Source: Alternaria dauci (lineage: Eukaryota; Ascomycota; Dothideomycetes; Pleosporales; Pleosporaceae). Taken from it: a DNA stretch of 64,000 bases. Location: assembly GCF_042100115.1 (NCBI RefSeq), contig NC_091275.1:1798001-1862000 (forward strand). The letters are read 5' to 3'. The notes beneath the pieces are model-generated. The model was not told the DNA's origin and searched no databases. It worked only from the letters and a program-made list of their open reading frames with translations. This document shows, piece by piece, positions 25,001 through 38,640 of this stretch. A program made the translations under genes and the position numbers. Each line of letters opens with the position of its first letter. Positions within the stretch are counted from its first letter, which is position 1.

Positions 25001-27404
25001 GCTTCATCTGTCAGTGCACCTGGGAGTTGCCAAAAGAAATTAGGCGCTCAGCCACTCGAGTGCAGCGTCGGCATTGAGGTGAGCCGCCTGCACCCAGCGT
25101 GTCAGCCCATGAACGATGGACCGCCCCAACGGCCACGCGTAGGCGCGCCAGGTAGAGGATCTCTTTGCGTGCATGTGTAATTCAGGAGATCAGCTCATCC
25201 ACGACACGTACATGCCTTTACGAAGGGCTTAGCTGCATACGAGGCTCGACTGGGCCCGGCGTTGACAATGCGGGGAAGCTGTGAAGCCGGTCGTGCTGCG
25301 AGAGCCAATGGCATGTGTTTCGACATGGCCATGCCGAACTGGTCGGGTCAGCGATGCCGCAGCGACGAGGTTTCACTTTATCGCGCGACACCTGCGAGCC
25401 GTGCGAGCAGGGCCCCAGCAGCAGTCGAGATGACGAAGATGGGGTACTGCTGTAGTCCCGTGGGCTGCAGCAGAGCACGGTGGAACGCGAGGCCATGGTA
25501 ACGACAACAGTGCTTGGAGAGATATCTTGAGAGGTCGCTTGCAATCAGCCACTCGCCGCAGGGGCCAGTGAACTGCGACCGGGATGGCGACTAGGCCTCC
25601 CCTTCTCCTTCGATATTTGATTGGCATTGGCCCGACCGCCCTTTCTCAAACGGCAAGCGGCACCGGCGATCTCGCTGTGTTGAGCGTCGCGGAGGGGAAA
25701 TTTTTCATGGGAGGGCGGGCGGATTGGCAAGCCGCTCCCTTATCGCGCCGATAGCTTCAGGTACCGCGACGTGCTTCTGTCGAGCATTCTGCAACCATGG
25801 CAGCGTGGGAATGCGTAGAATGTGTAGAATGGGTGGGAATGACGAGCGTTGGCACGTCCAACGGTTCGTTGCGACAAGAATGACATCACAGCCTCGCTTG
25901 AACTTGGGACGTGCACGCAGCGTCGCTGAGGGCCCTGTTCGCATGGCTTGAGCGTTGCTTGCTTGCTTCTGAGACTGCCTGGCAACGGCTGGCAAATTAC
26001 GAACGCATCCGAGCTGATGCGGTTTGACCTCAGATCGAGTGATTGAGGTGCAGGCCATGAATGCCATGTTTCCCACGGCTGCTTGCTCGGGCTTGTTGTT
26101 GCTGACAGGCCATGTCTGCTGGGTTGCGTGCAGTAGAGCAGAGAGCGCGCGCGCGCGCGGCATGGGCACCCGAGCGAACAACGGCGAACACGTACGATAT
26201 AGCTGCGACAGCGAGTGAGTAATAGAGCCGGCCGCCTACGGGTGGGTGAGCAGAACAGCAGCGCGCTGTAGCACCGTTTCGAGCTGTAGCCGTGCCAGAG
26301 CCAGAGCCAGCCAGACAAGGCCGACGTTCGCTTGCTGTCGGGAGATAAAGAACATGAATCATCTGCTAATCCCGCGCCGACGCCACCACGGATACGGAAG
26401 CGCAGTCAGGTAGGCCAGGTAGTCGGCGTACCCCAAAGTACCTCTTGTCGCAGCCGCCGCCGTCGGCCTGCGTCTCTGTCGTCGCCCCCCCTCCCTCAGC
26501 GTACGACGCGGCGCCTGTCTCCGCTCCCGTTGGCCTCTCGCCGCAGTAGTCAGAACCGGTTGCTGCCGCTTGGCTGCGTGGTGAAAATCCTTGGTGGTGC
26601 CCCGGTCTGTTGGGGTTGAGCTAAAAGGCCTTGACCCACGTCTGCATTGGTGCTGTGCTGCAGCTCCTGGTCTGCCCCCCCTGCCTGCATCCAAGCTTGA
26701 GGCCTCGATTTCGCTACTATCCTGGTTCAACGATTCCCCAATAGTCGCGGCCCTGCACGCTTCTTCAGCGCTACCGCCCTCAACACTCTTCTCCGTCCCT
26801 CCTCTTCAACACTCGCCGGGCCCATTGCAGCCAGAAGACCCTTTTAATAGGACTGCTGCAGCCAAACGAAGTGCATCTTGGTTTGACACACGGCCCATCA
26901 GCCTCTCCACTCCACCGCCGCCTCGCCCACGGTTCCTTCCCAGTGCTATATCGTAAGAGCGCCCGCCGCTTGTTTATACGGAAGCCACCGGCCTCGCTGC
27001 CATACTGCACATACTTTCGGTCCTTCGAAAGCCTCACAATCGTCTCGATTCCCCCCAGATCGAGCCCATCCGCCAACTCCGACGTCATTGCAGCTTTTGC
27101 TAGCTGCGACCGCCCACGTTGCAACCTTTCCCTACCCGCTTCTCTCCCCAGAGCGAGCTTTGCAAGCCGCTCGTTGCTTCACCTATATCTGTAAGCTAGC
27201 CCGCCCCACGACTATACCAAGCGGCTCGCATCGCATCAATTCTGCGTAGCACGGGACCCTGTCAGTCTTTTCGCCGTGGTGCCTTCGCTTACACTCCTTC
27301 GCAGACTCCTCGTTACAGTAATTCTTTTAATGCTTTCAAAACACTGAAGCCCCTCCACAAACACCCTTTCGACCCGCTTCCTCTCACCCCACGAAGCCGA
27401 CCGA
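19060..27404. other. 8.3 kb gene-poor block
   Basis: No gene is supported here on either strand. The first 5 kb is mixed, with many 60-150-codon open frames that show no known motif. From about 24.4 kb the sequence becomes more GC-rich. The last 1.1 kb (26.3-27.4 kb) is strongly pyrimidine-biased and free of long frames, which fits a long promoter and 5' leader of the PP1-targeting subunit gene. No tRNA A/B-box pairs, no long terminal repeats and no transposase motifs were seen. Confidence 0.4.
26144..26158. repeat. Alternating GC dinucleotide run
   Basis: An uninterrupted run of 7.5 alternating G-C units. Alternating purine-pyrimidine tracts can adopt Z-DNA under supercoiling. It is a short simple repeat in the intergenic block. 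Confidence 0.8.
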
Positions 27405-29658
27405 ATGCCTTACACGCCTCCCTCCCAGCGGTCGCCGGCCTCGTCCAAGACTAACAGTCCCACCCTGAGCCGGAACCACTCCTACGTCGACCAGTCCCCC
27501 CGCTCGCCAGCCACGTCGCAACGCCCTTCCCTGCCTCGCTCCGTCTCATCAACCTCATACTTGGCCAAGTCGCGTCGGTCGCCGTCTTCTGTCACCAACG
27601 ACAACACCGCCGCTAATGGCCAACAAGGAACCGGAAGCGTAGATATCAAGTCTGACGCTAGCCGCCATGGTCCTTCAGCTAACGGTAGCCTCCGCCCGTC
27701 TCCTCCTCCTGTGAACGATCTTCTGATTCCGTCAGGTGCGATCACGACTCCTCCTGATTCCTCGGACGATGAAGAGCGCGGTCGTAGCATCGGAGACCTT
27801 CGCGAACTCCAACAGGCACTCCAGCACATTGACCAGAAGCGGATACCCTCGCCTACTCGCGAAACCACCGAGAACGCAAAGCAGGCAAGGCCACAGCCTC
27901 CCGTCACCATGGCGCGCACACTATCCGCCGAAGCACGCAAGATTGCACACTCACGGTCTTCCAGCGAAATCATGCTCTCACAACACATGATCCATCCCAT
28001 CAACACAGAGACAATCATCAGCTCATCAGATGGTAGCGATGCCGAGGACGAGGAGCTGCGGATAAAACCGCCGCTACTACGCAAGAAGTCTGGCGAGCTC
28101 GTCAAGCCTGCTCTTCGCCCCCCGTCCCGCCGCCGCCCCTCAAGCATGCCTGGTACCCCAACCTACTCTAAAGCAGTCCACTTCAACGAGGACATTGAGC
28201 AGGTCAGGCACTTCCTCCAGGTCGACCGGCCCATTGCTGTCAGTGCAGGCTCTTCCCCCGTTGAGACCTATGACAGCGAGAGCGAGTATCCTTTTGGCGA
28301 AGATTCGCGTTCCAAGACACCTGAATGGGAGATCAAGCTGATGAACTTCCCTACCCACGACACATATGAGAGGCAAACAGCCCCCGTTCGCGTGGAGCGA
28401 ATTTTCCTTGCCTCTGATCACCAGACACTGGTCGGCAACATCGCAGTGGCTAACCTATCCTTCCACAAGTTTGTCGTGGCTCGATTCACACTTGACTACT
28501 GGAAGACCACCTCGGAGGTGGTTGCTGAGTTCAACCAGGACGTTCGCAAGAAGCAGAAGGAGGACGGTTACGACCGATTCAACTTCAACATCAAGCTGGC
28601 TGACCAGGCAAACCTCGAATCCAAGACTCTGCTACTGTGTGTTCGGTACCAGGTTAACGGCCAAGAGTACTGGGACAACAACAACTCGATGAACTATCAG
28701 GTTGACTTCTCAAAGAAGGTCAAGCAGCGTGAGAGCAAGCGCCCGACTGCCAGTCTCGGCGCTGTCCCTCGCAGCCGGCACTCACCTTTGGCTCCCCGCC
28801 CCCGTTCCATGCCTGCTGCTTCCTTTGACGATGACTTTGGTCACGACAACGAGACCAGGTTCCAGTTTGGTAGCGGTCGTGCCATCATTGCTGAATCACC
28901 CAACTCGTCGATCAGGCTCAAGCCAAGGAGCAAGCGTAGCAGCATCTATACCGCCCAGACTTCATCTCGTCCCCAAGTCGCTCAGGCTTTCGCCTCTCGC
29001 TACGACTTTGGTGCCTCGCTGTCGGCTGCTCTTTCCACTGCCCAGACGGCACTTGGTGATCGCAGCGGACTCAAGGTAAACACCCAGGGCAAGATGAACA
29101 ACGGTTACTTTGATCGCCCGGCTCCTGCTGTCCAGGCGCCCGCATCTACTGCTCCTATCCCTGGTACTCGCCCCGACTCTCTGACGCTTGAGAAGCCCGA
29201 TCTTCAGTCTGCCGAGTACAACGAGTTAATCCAGAAGTTCTGCTTTGTACGTTCTCAACCTCCATCTCAGCACCCTGGTAGCTTGGCCTAGACGGAAACT
29301 GACTCGCATCCAGTTTGGCACACCTACTGGCAAAATTTCTCCCAACGTCACTACGCCTTCGACAAGGAACACACATAGCGACGGAGCCCAGGACTACGTG
29401 ATCAGCCACACTACTGGAAGCAACCAGTCTTCGGCTACAAGCAGTCCTCCATCGCCCTCCATGCCACTCATGGTAGACGGTGCGAGTGACCTTGTCACCC
29501 CTCGGAGCTCATCACCCTTCATCTCTCATCAGGCCTCGTCGGGCCCTCTTACCGGCTACTCATCCGAGGATCAATACACCTCTCAATATCAGTATGCCTA
29601 CAACATGCCAAGCGGCGTCTTCATTGAGCTCAGCCAAACACCTCAGGCTTGCGTTTAA
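27405..29658 (+). CDS. Protein phosphatase 1 targeting subunit with CBM21 domain (Gac1-like)
   Basis: Exons 27405-29246 and 29314-29658 join in phase 0 across a 67-base intron, giving 728 residues. The N-terminal 250 residues are Ser/Pro-rich and disordered. The PP1-docking RVxF-type motif is KAVHF at 256-260. The CBM21 domain follows (about 325-445): VERIFLASDHQTLVGNIAV, FHKFVVARFTLDYWKTTSEV, YDRFNFNIKLAD and YWDNNNSMNYQ, which contain the usual glycogen-binding aromatics. The C-terminal half is Ser/Pro-rich. Fungal Gac1/Pig-type subunits bring the PP1 catalytic subunit to glycogen to activate glycogen synthase; this is the expected role. Position relative to a very long upstream non-coding region suggests a long leader. 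Confidence 0.9.
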
Positions 29659-30648
29659 GAAGTCACTGCATTACCTGAATTTGCGGGGTACTTGCTTTTC
29701 CCGCGTAACGAATCTCTTTGGACACGAAGTACGCTTACGACCTAACTGATGGACGAGTGGAGCGGATGTTTCTGGTCTGCCGGCAACTGAGCGCTCACGA
29801 ATCTTCTTCACCACGGTACGAAACGTTGTTGTGGGCCAGCGACTAGCGTTCCTCGCGACGTCTTGTTAGAGACGATCGCCTCATCCAGCATAATCCGGAC
29901 GGCTCCTTTGCAGCATCTTCCTATTGGCTTTCTTGCATGTCTTTTCCACCGGCGTACATTGGGTCCCATTATGGCGTTCCTCGATCATCTTTATCCTTTT
30001 CCTCATTCTTCCTCATACCATAGATTGGTGTTGTAATGCTCTATGAGCTACCCCACTCTGGTTTCGGCGTTTATTGACAGTCGCTTCTGATCTGTGGGTT
30101 CGCAAAAGCTTGGGACGGTTTTGCATGTTGGAGCGTTTTTCTCATCATTCAATAGGACTCGTTGATCCGAATCTTCGTACATAGGCGGTAGGAGCGGCAA
30201 AGAATGCGAGCATGTGGTTGTCTAAATTGTGTCGATTGTATTATCAAATGTGCGATATCTTGTTCGTTCGTGTGTGGGGTTTGGAAATTTCATCGTTACT
30301 CGGGTCGGGATGATCGGCGTTGAAAGTTGTCGGAGAACAACGTGGACCTGGGAGTCTATATAGCAGTAAATAAAAAAAAAACATGTCAAAAAACGCTTAC
30401 CCTTATTTCACGATGTATCCACCTAGGCGCACCTCGTGAGCATGCTCTCTACCGCGGATTCTGAAGCTATTGGTTCTGGATCGTGACTTCCTCAGCCATG
30501 TGACCATGGTCTAAGCTCGTTAGCGTCCCTGGGACCCTGAATTATCTTCCACAGCTGCACCCGAGCGCGTATTCATCCACGACACAAGCGAGTTGTGTCC
30601 CAGCCGAGCCGCATCGTGGTCCCGTGTTCGTCGTGTTAACGTATCACG
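29659..30648. other. Intergenic region
   Basis: This holds the 3' flank of the Gac1-like gene and the promoter of the EBP-family gene. A run of ten A's lies near 30371. No gene is supported. Confidence 0.45.
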
Positions 30649-32077
<1,429 letters not shown>

Positions 32078-32391
32078 ACAGTCGCAGCATGAAAGCGTCC
32101 AAAAATTTAGATGATGGAAACACAACGACAAGCTCCAACGCCACGCATGTCCTTTTGGGTGTTCAATCCGCGATCAGACATGCCAAAACACTATTTTCGC
32201 AAAGCAGCTCGCAGCACGTTCTTAGCGCTTGTTGCTATCTCAAAGTCATACCAAGTGATGCTCCCTACAGACCAACGCATCGTCTGCTCAATACCTGACA
32301 TAGTACCTGCTTTCACCATGTATCCATGTCATCCATTCTGGGTATCATATCATCCTTATCTTTTGCTCATCGCACCCATGACCATTTCCCT
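32078..32391. other. Convergent intergenic region
   Basis: A 314-base gap between the facing 3' ends of the EBP-family gene and the GAR transformylase gene. I see nothing coding in it. Confidence 0.5.
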
Positions 32392-33094
32392 TCATGATGT
32401 ATTCCCCAACCCCTGCAGCACCCTTCTTGTTCCCTCAACAATCAAACCATGCTCAACCGCATGAATTCTCTCTTCCAACTCCTCCAATGTCTCTCCCTCC
32501 TTCAACTCGACCTCTTGTGTAACGATCGCGTCTCCAGCATCCACCTCTGCAATGACCTCGTGTATCATAACACCGGTCCTCTTCAACCCATCCTCTTTGC
32601 CCGCCGTCCACGCACGCTCAATCGCTTTCGCACCGGCAAACTCGCCCGGCAGAGCGGGATGTAGGTTTATTATTTTGACACCGGCTTCGGCAATGGGCGA
32701 GAGGAAGGCAGTGGTGACAATGTGCATCCAACCCGCGCAGACGATAAGGTCAGGGCGTGGATGTTGCCCATGTAGGATTATTTGTGCGAGGTCGCGGTCG
32801 TATTCTTCGCGGGCCTTGTCGTCTGCATGTTTCTTTTTGTAGGCAACGAGATTGTGGTAGGTTGTTGGTATCGAGGCTTTGCTGGCGCGTTCGAGACCGT
32901 ATGCTGCTTTGCGACTGTGAGTGTGTTAGGTTTGTTATCGAGGAAATTTTGGATTAGAGGCTGTAATACTTTGATATAACATGTGTTATGCGCGTGTTGG
33001 GGAGGGCGCCGGACGCGCATGCGTCAATGAGGGCTTGAAGGTTGGAGCCATTGCCTGAGATTAGGACAGTGAGGTTGAACTGACGGTCTGGCAT
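32392..33094 (-). CDS. ADE8: Phosphoribosylglycinamide formyltransferase (GAR transformylase)
   Basis: Exons 32970-33094 and 32392-32914 join through a split Asn codon across a 55-base intron, giving 215 residues, normal for a monofunctional GART. The N-terminus has the family strand-loop LTVLISGNGSNLQALIDAC, which binds the GAR phosphate. Catalytic residues are in place: HP of NLHPALPGEF (the conserved His), the preceding Asn, and Asp in EVDAGDAI. The segment PDLIVCAGWMHIV precedes the folate-binding region. It transfers a formyl group from 10-formyltetrahydrofolate to GAR, the third step of purine synthesis, in the cytosol. Hat1 lies 369 bases upstream on the same strand. Confidence 0.93.
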
Positions 33095-33463
33095 TGTGTG
33101 CATGAAACTGCCCGAGGACTTTACAAGGAAAACTGGTGTGACTGTGTTTGCACTGCGTCGACGCTGTTCAGGCTCGACGTTCAGATTCCAAAATTTGGGC
33201 GTGGGGTAGCTCTGCCCCGCGCGGAGATTAGCTTTTAATCGCCGTTAGGTATAGCTTTTCGACCCAGCCGACTAACATTCCAATAGTCTTTGATAGCGGC
33301 GCAAGAGCATTTCATGGATTGGGTATACTGCCTAAACTATGATGATGAATGAGATCCCAGGGTAAGGCTTCCATACAGATTGTGGTCTTTGAGACACCCT
33401 AGTCAACCAAGAGAGGCACCGCTCTCATTTGGAATACCTTTGAACCGTTACAGCATAATCACG
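33095..33463. other. Intergenic region
   Basis: 369 bases between the Hat1 stop and the ADE8 start, both on the minus strand. This should contain the ADE8 promoter. No motif stood out and no gene is supported. Confidence 0.45.
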
Positions 33464-35093
33464 TTACGATCGCATCCTCTTAGAGCTAGCAACTGACCCT
33501 TCATCCATGTCTTCCCACTCGTCATCCTCATCATCCTCGACCACAACCGCTCTCTTCCTCTTGCTTCTTGCACCGGCTGCGGGAGCAGATGTTTGTTCCG
33601 CGGCAAGACTCTGGCGCTTCTCCAACCCTTCCAGACGCTCTTCGAATTCCTCTTGCTGCGAGTCGACTGCACACTCCAGCTTCTCTACGCGCTCTGCGAC
33701 ATCCTCCATCTGATCCAATGCATCCGCGTTCTGGCTGTAGATTCGGTGCTTGAGGGCTAACCGCCAGAAGTAGTATTTTCTATCGTTCTCGTTGCTGGAC
33801 TTGGCTTTCCTTGTGATTCGCGCACGATTTCGGTTGTTTGGTGGGATTGTCGATAACAGATGAAGCTCGACCATCCTGTAGAACTGTCTGCTCACAATCT
33901 TGGTACTCTTCCGGAGCTCTTCAAGGTCTTTGCCGTTTCCGAGGATTTGGTCCCGCGGAATCGGCGAATCCTTCCTCAGCGATTCCTGGGGAAGGGCTGA
34001 GACAATTGACAGGTCTTTGAAGGCGGGAAGTGTACGAAGGTATGTGATGTCGCTGTAATCTCGCATGGCATCGAAAGCCTCGCTTGGATCCTCGACCGGA
34101 ATCTCGTAAATGAAGGGCTTGTTCACCAATTCGTGGAAGATGGTATCATACAAGCGGCTTCCGAGGGATTGGCCTTGGTATGGAGGGAGGATGAGGAATT
34201 GTGAAATGCGTTCCCTCGACGGCGTCTCAAGAAGGTCAAGCTTGTCGGTAAAGAGGAAGGTCTCGGGATCTTGTGTCAGACGAGGCGGCGTGTATTTTTC
34301 CGCGTCACCGTTACTGCTTTCGGCTGGAGATGGCAGCTGCTTCGTGGCACGCGCAATTTCGTAGGTGGGGAAGATCCAAGCGCGATACGATGTGGAGAAA
34401 CCGGCAAGTGTGTATGGGGAAAGCGATGCATCTGACAAAGGTGTCACATCGTACAGAAGGTATAGTGACCAACGATGATGCGTTTCCTCGTCGTCCAAGC
34501 CCTCCAATGTCGCGCCGTCGATGAAGAGCAGGTTGAGGATTTTCATATTCGTCCAGATGCGCCGAGCGTCGGGATCCGTCATGGAAGCTTTCCACACCTC
34601 ATACTGTTTCCCGTACAGACTAAAGGTCTTGATACACTCGCCCGGTGGTTTCCAATCTGAAGACGTGGCGCCAGCAGCATCATCGATAGACTCGGGTAGG
34701 TACTCGCGGAACAGCTCCGGTGATAGATCAACCTGGTTCAGATCTGAGGAGATCTTCTTGAGGTCGAGCTCCTGGTCGAAGGATATCTTCAGCTTCGGGT
34801 TTAGGTCGTTTGCGCGGAAGTCAAGCTCGATGCTTGGATTCTTGTAGCCGGCGATTGTCTCGTTCTCTTCGATGACAGTGTGCGTGTAGCTTGGGTGGAA
34901 GGATTCGTCGAGGATGCGTTCCGGGCCGTTTTGATTGCATGTGCGGTAGAGATTGATGTGGAAGCATTCGTTGGAGTTGGTGACCCCTAGGCAATGTCAG
35001 CAACGTATGCGCCGAAGCCATCCATGGCTGCACCTTGGTGTTGGTTAGGGTGCTGGCTGTTTGTAACTTACAGTCGTCGAGATCCAGCTCCAT
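33464..35093 (-). CDS. HAT1: Histone acetyltransferase type B catalytic subunit Hat1
   Basis: Exons 35072-35093 and 33464-34986 join across an 85-base intron, giving 514 residues. The mini-exon encodes MELDLDD and the splice makes the next residue Trp, continuing into VTNSNECFHINLYR, the expected Hat1 start. The N-terminal Hat1 domain runs to about 200. The GNAT core is seen at RISQFLILPPYQGQSLGSRL, the acetyl-CoA binding loop, followed by FIYEIPVEDPSEAFDAMRDY with the conserved catalytic-region acidic residues. The C-terminus is coiled coil plus acidic and KRKR stretches. With Hat2 it acetylates new histone H4 at Lys5 and Lys12. It is divergent from the metal-transporter gene (445 bases). 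Confidence 0.93.
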
Positions 35094-35538
35094 GATGATG
35101 ACGATGCTTGTCACGCGACTTAGGTCAAGTGGATGCAGATACGTGGGCGACGTGGGCGGGGTGAGTGGTGTGTCGCAGCTAGATGGCGGACAGTCAGCGC
35201 GTAAAGTGAAGGAGCGACTAGCGCGACGGGAGACGCGTTTTAAGGCAGCCAGCCCTAACCTACGTCGTTCCCGCCCCTGCTAGTCTAATACCACCAAGCC
35301 GCCTCAAGAAAGTTGCGCTATACCACCAACTTGTCCACAACAGCCTCGCACCTCTCAAACTCCCCAGCCCTCACCGCACACAACACTGCCACCACCTCTC
35401 CCGAATTGCGACGGCCGACTGATCGAGGCATGGATAGCGTCGATTGAACCGCTTGTCGTCTTCTTCTCTCTTCTGTGCACTCGGCGCATTCTTTCTTGGT
35501 AGATCCGCTTAGGGGACGAGACTACACACGACCCCAAC
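35094..35538. other. Divergent promoter region
   Basis: This 445-base gap lies between the start codons of HAT1 (minus) and the ZIP transporter (plus). It probably serves both genes. No consensus site was certain. Confidence 0.4.
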
Positions 35539-37000
35539 ATGTGGGACGGACTCTTCATGCTGCTCGCTCTGAGCACCGTCATGGCCGTTGCGTATGTCGC
35601 CAGCCGCTACAGTGCACACGACTGAACTCTAACACGCACAGCTCCTTTCTCGCCGGCATTCTCCCCCTCTCCTTTAACCTCTCCACCCGCCAATTGCGCA
35701 TCATCACCCTGCTCGGCACCGGTGTGCTGGTAGGCACCTCCTTGATCGTCATCATACCCGAAGGCATCGAAACCATGTACAGCGCCCCAAGCAAAGCACA
35801 CTCGCATAGTGCCCGAAGCCTCCAATCTATCCCATCCGTCACGAGCCTGCAAAAAGAGATACCTCACCCGCCCAAGTTCCCCAGCTGGAAGAGAGCGGAC
35901 CAACTGGGAACAAGCTCCCTCAGCGGAGGGGCAATCAAGGCCCCGGGCGCCCTAGACATGACTAGCGACAAAGCTGCCATTGACATGCAGTTGAAGAAGA
36001 TCAAGGACAGCAAGGAGAAGGAGGAGCCTGCCGAGGATCCCCACCCGCAGAAAGGCGGAGATGACGACTCGACAGAAGGTCACAAGGAGGGACATACCCG
36101 CGTGCACGCACCCGAAGACGACGAGCCAGCTAAAGGACACGCCGAAGCCAGCCATGACGACGGCCCCAGCCCACACGCATACATCGGTGTTGCACTGATA
36201 CTAGGATACATCTTGATGTTCCTCGTCGAACATCTGCCAGAAGCCATGGCCTCTACGAAACCAAAGTACCAGCCAATGCACATCTCCTTGTCCAACCTGG
36301 CACGTGGTCCCCACAACTCGTCTTCGTTGAGCCTCAACGGAATGGGTATGCAGAGCGCTGCAGTGACACCCCTAGCCACACCTGGCCTGCCCCCACCACC
36401 TACCAAGAAGACACCAGCAGCCACCATTGGTCTGGTTGTACACGCATGCGCTGATGGAATCGCACTGGGTGCTTCTTCTACAGCCGAATCCACGTCCCTG
36501 TCGCTAGTCATTTTCTTTGCGATTATGTTGCACAAAGCTCCGGCAGCATTTGGTCTCACTTCCGTCCTTCTCAAGCAAGGGCTTTCGAAACGAAAGGCGC
36601 GCACACATCTTGCTTTCTTCAGCTTAGCAGCCCCGGCTGGCGCATTGGCTACCTGGGCTATTGTACACATGTTTGGCCGCAATCACTTGGGTGGTGATGA
36701 GGGTCTGACATGGGCCACTGGCTGGGTGTTATGTTTCTCAGGCGGAACCTTCTTGTAAGTCTTTCATACTCTACCAAAACTCTCTCACGTTTACTAATTC
36801 AACATAGATATGTCGCTATGCACTCCATGTCTGAAGCCACAGCATCTCAACATGCACACGAAGATCCCACAGCAAACGGCTACATGGATGCCTATCCTGG
36901 CAACAACAGCATGTCCAAGGGCGACATAAGCATTGTAATGATTGGCATGCTACTTCCGCTCATCACCCAAATAGGGCATGCGCACTCGCACGGTCACTAG
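35539..37000 (+). CDS. ZIP-family metal transporter (ZIP9/Atx2-like)
   Basis: Exons 35539-35591, 35642-36754 and 36808-37000 give 452 residues with consistent phases. The first exon encodes a signal-anchor helix (GLFMLLALSTVMAVA), continuing after the splice into SFLAGILPLSFNLSTRQL and LGTGVLVGTSLIVIIPEG, as in ZIP9/Atx2. A long His-, Asp- and Glu-rich loop (about 130-220) is a likely metal sensor. Metal-binding transmembrane motifs are HACADGIALGAS (TM4) and FAIMLHKAPAAFGL (TM5). The C-terminus is IGHAHSHGH. The family moves Zn2+ or Mn2+ out of Golgi/secretory lumen into the cytosol; Atx2 in yeast affects Mn2+ homeostasis. Substrate here is inferred. Confidence 0.9.
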
Positions 37001-37541
37001 AGTACTCAAGGTTAGGATTGCATATGGCGGCGCTTCGCCCAAGCGCTTTTGCGCCGATTTTTATCACGTATAGAATACTGTTGTCGAATTGGTTTACAAG
37101 CGGTTCTGGAATGATACCAAATCTCCTTCACCTCATACTTGACCCCTTTAATAGGTACCATCTCTCAGGAAATGTAAAGCCAAGTTGTTCACATGGCCCC
37201 CGTACGCAGATCGCCGTACTCGTGTTCTTGCTCCGCCGCCTTCATACTCGGCCTTGATCACCGCCTCGCTTGACTACGTCCAAGCCTTCCGCCTCACTGT
37301 TGACCTCCTTTTCTAGCTTCTCTGTAGGCTGCTCCTCACACGCGACCGTTTCAAGGAGATGCGAGCATGCGTTTCTCTTGTCCAAGACGATTTTCATACG
37401 ACGCTCTCTCTCCCACATGATCACCAGTTTGACAATCCACTTGTCCGCGGATCACTGTTGTCTCACGCTCTGGATATCTGTGACTTCGTATCACGAATAC
37501 ATCGTGGAATCCTCGCTTCCTCACCATTTCTCAATCGTCCT
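37001..37541. other. Convergent intergenic region
   Basis: 541 bases between facing 3' ends of the ZIP gene and a small membrane protein gene. The frames here are antisense or chance; nothing is supported. Confidence 0.45.
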
Positions 37542-38012
37542 TCACCAAGGCATAGCCTCCGCGCCAAAATCGTTCCTCCTTCCCGCCTGTCTTCTGTCCT
37601 CCCACGCCTCTTCCTCATCATCCTCATAACCATGCGTCATACCCCACCTCTTCTTAACCTTCTTAACAGCAAATCTCCCCACCCCCCAAATCGTCGCGGC
37701 GAAAATCGTGCCCGCAATGCCCGTCGGCGCCAACACGAACCCTGCCCCGCTAACAAATGTGCCAAAAGCCCCAGCGCCTACCGTCGCCACCAGCGACCCA
37801 ATGGCAACGTATTTTGCATATCGCACAAGTTTCCAGAACGCGAAAATGATGCCGGAGCGGACGACGCGGAGAAATGCGCGGGTGCGGCGTGAAGATACGG
37901 CATTGGGCGCCGTTTTCGGGTCGTAGAGGTAGCGGAGGTTGCGCCGTGTCGAAGCAAGTGCTGAGCGGGATCGCGCATCTATTTCTTGGTCGTGAACATC
38001 GGTGGATGACAT
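37542..38012 (-). CDS. Small conserved-looking membrane protein, unknown function
   Basis: A single exon of 156 residues. I do not recognise the family. The N-terminal 45 residues are charged (DARSRSALASTRRNLRYLYD). Two hydrophobic, Gly/Ala-rich helices follow: WKLVRYAKYVAIGSLVATVG to about 85, and GAGFVLAPTGIAGTIFAATI to about 115. Both are flanked by basic residues. The tail (KKVKKRWGMTHGYEDDEEEA) is charged and disordered. The Gly/Ala spacing is typical of small mitochondrial or ER membrane proteins. The open frame covers the whole gene without introns, and codon use resembles its neighbours, so I take it as real. Confidence 0.65.
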   Translation of the reverse strand: MSSTDVHDQEIDARSRSALASTRRNLRYLYDPKTAPNAVSSRRTRAFLRVVRSGIIFAFWKLVRYAKYVAIGSLVATVGAGAFGTFVSGAGFVLAPTGIAGTIFAATIWGVGRFAVKKVKKRWGMTHGYEDDEEEAWEDRRQAGRRNDFGAEAMPW

Positions 38013-38640
38013 TTTCAGACGAATTGCGATCAGCCTTGGTGGTGGCGGTGGTGGTAGTACCTAGGTAGTATGGGATGAAAGTTTGCGGTGAAGTTTACTG
38101 AAGGAGATGACGTCATTGGTATTCAGATTGAAACCCAAAAGACTACAATTACCAAAATGTATAACGTTAATTAACAGATATGGGAGGCAGTCTCAGGATA
38201 AGATACGTTATAATACTCATGCACTCTACTCAGATATGCAGCTGCATGCAGTGAAGCAAGGTGTTCGAGAAACACACCTTTATCGCGATCTAGTACAGTG
38301 TCATCCAACAGTGTTGTGCTTGCGTCTTTTTACCAGCACTTTTACCATCTAAATAGTATTGCTTATTATGTCCGAGCCATTCGGACAAGTAAGTAGCTTT
38401 GGTTACCCTGGATGATCCACATGAAAAACATCCGCACGTAACAACCGGGCTAATGATGTGTGTTGGAAGAAGTGTGAATCACGATCATTAGTTATACCGA
38501 TTGACAATGGTCGTTGATAAAACCACGTACAACCTCATATCGCTCTTACAAATCATCCACACAGCCGAGTGCGCAAAGAAAGTATTACCCTCGATATGCC
38601 GACACGCGGGTAAGAAAGTGCGAGTCCCATCAGGGCGCTC
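38013..38640. other. Intergenic region with repeat copy A
   Basis: 628 bases between the small membrane protein start and the Vms1 stop. It contains one copy of the degenerate repeat described separately. Otherwise AT-rich and non-coding. Confidence 0.45.
38231..38339 (+). repeat. Degenerate direct repeat, copy A
   Basis: About 105 bases that align with 40861-40976 in the same orientation. Shared blocks include cagtgaagcaagg/caaagcaagg, gaaacac, a ttta-cgcg core, tacagtgt, caacag and gtgcttgcgtct/gtgcctgcgtct. I estimate roughly three quarters identity by eye. The two copies flank the Vms1 gene. They may be remnants of a non-autonomous element. Confidence 0.6.
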
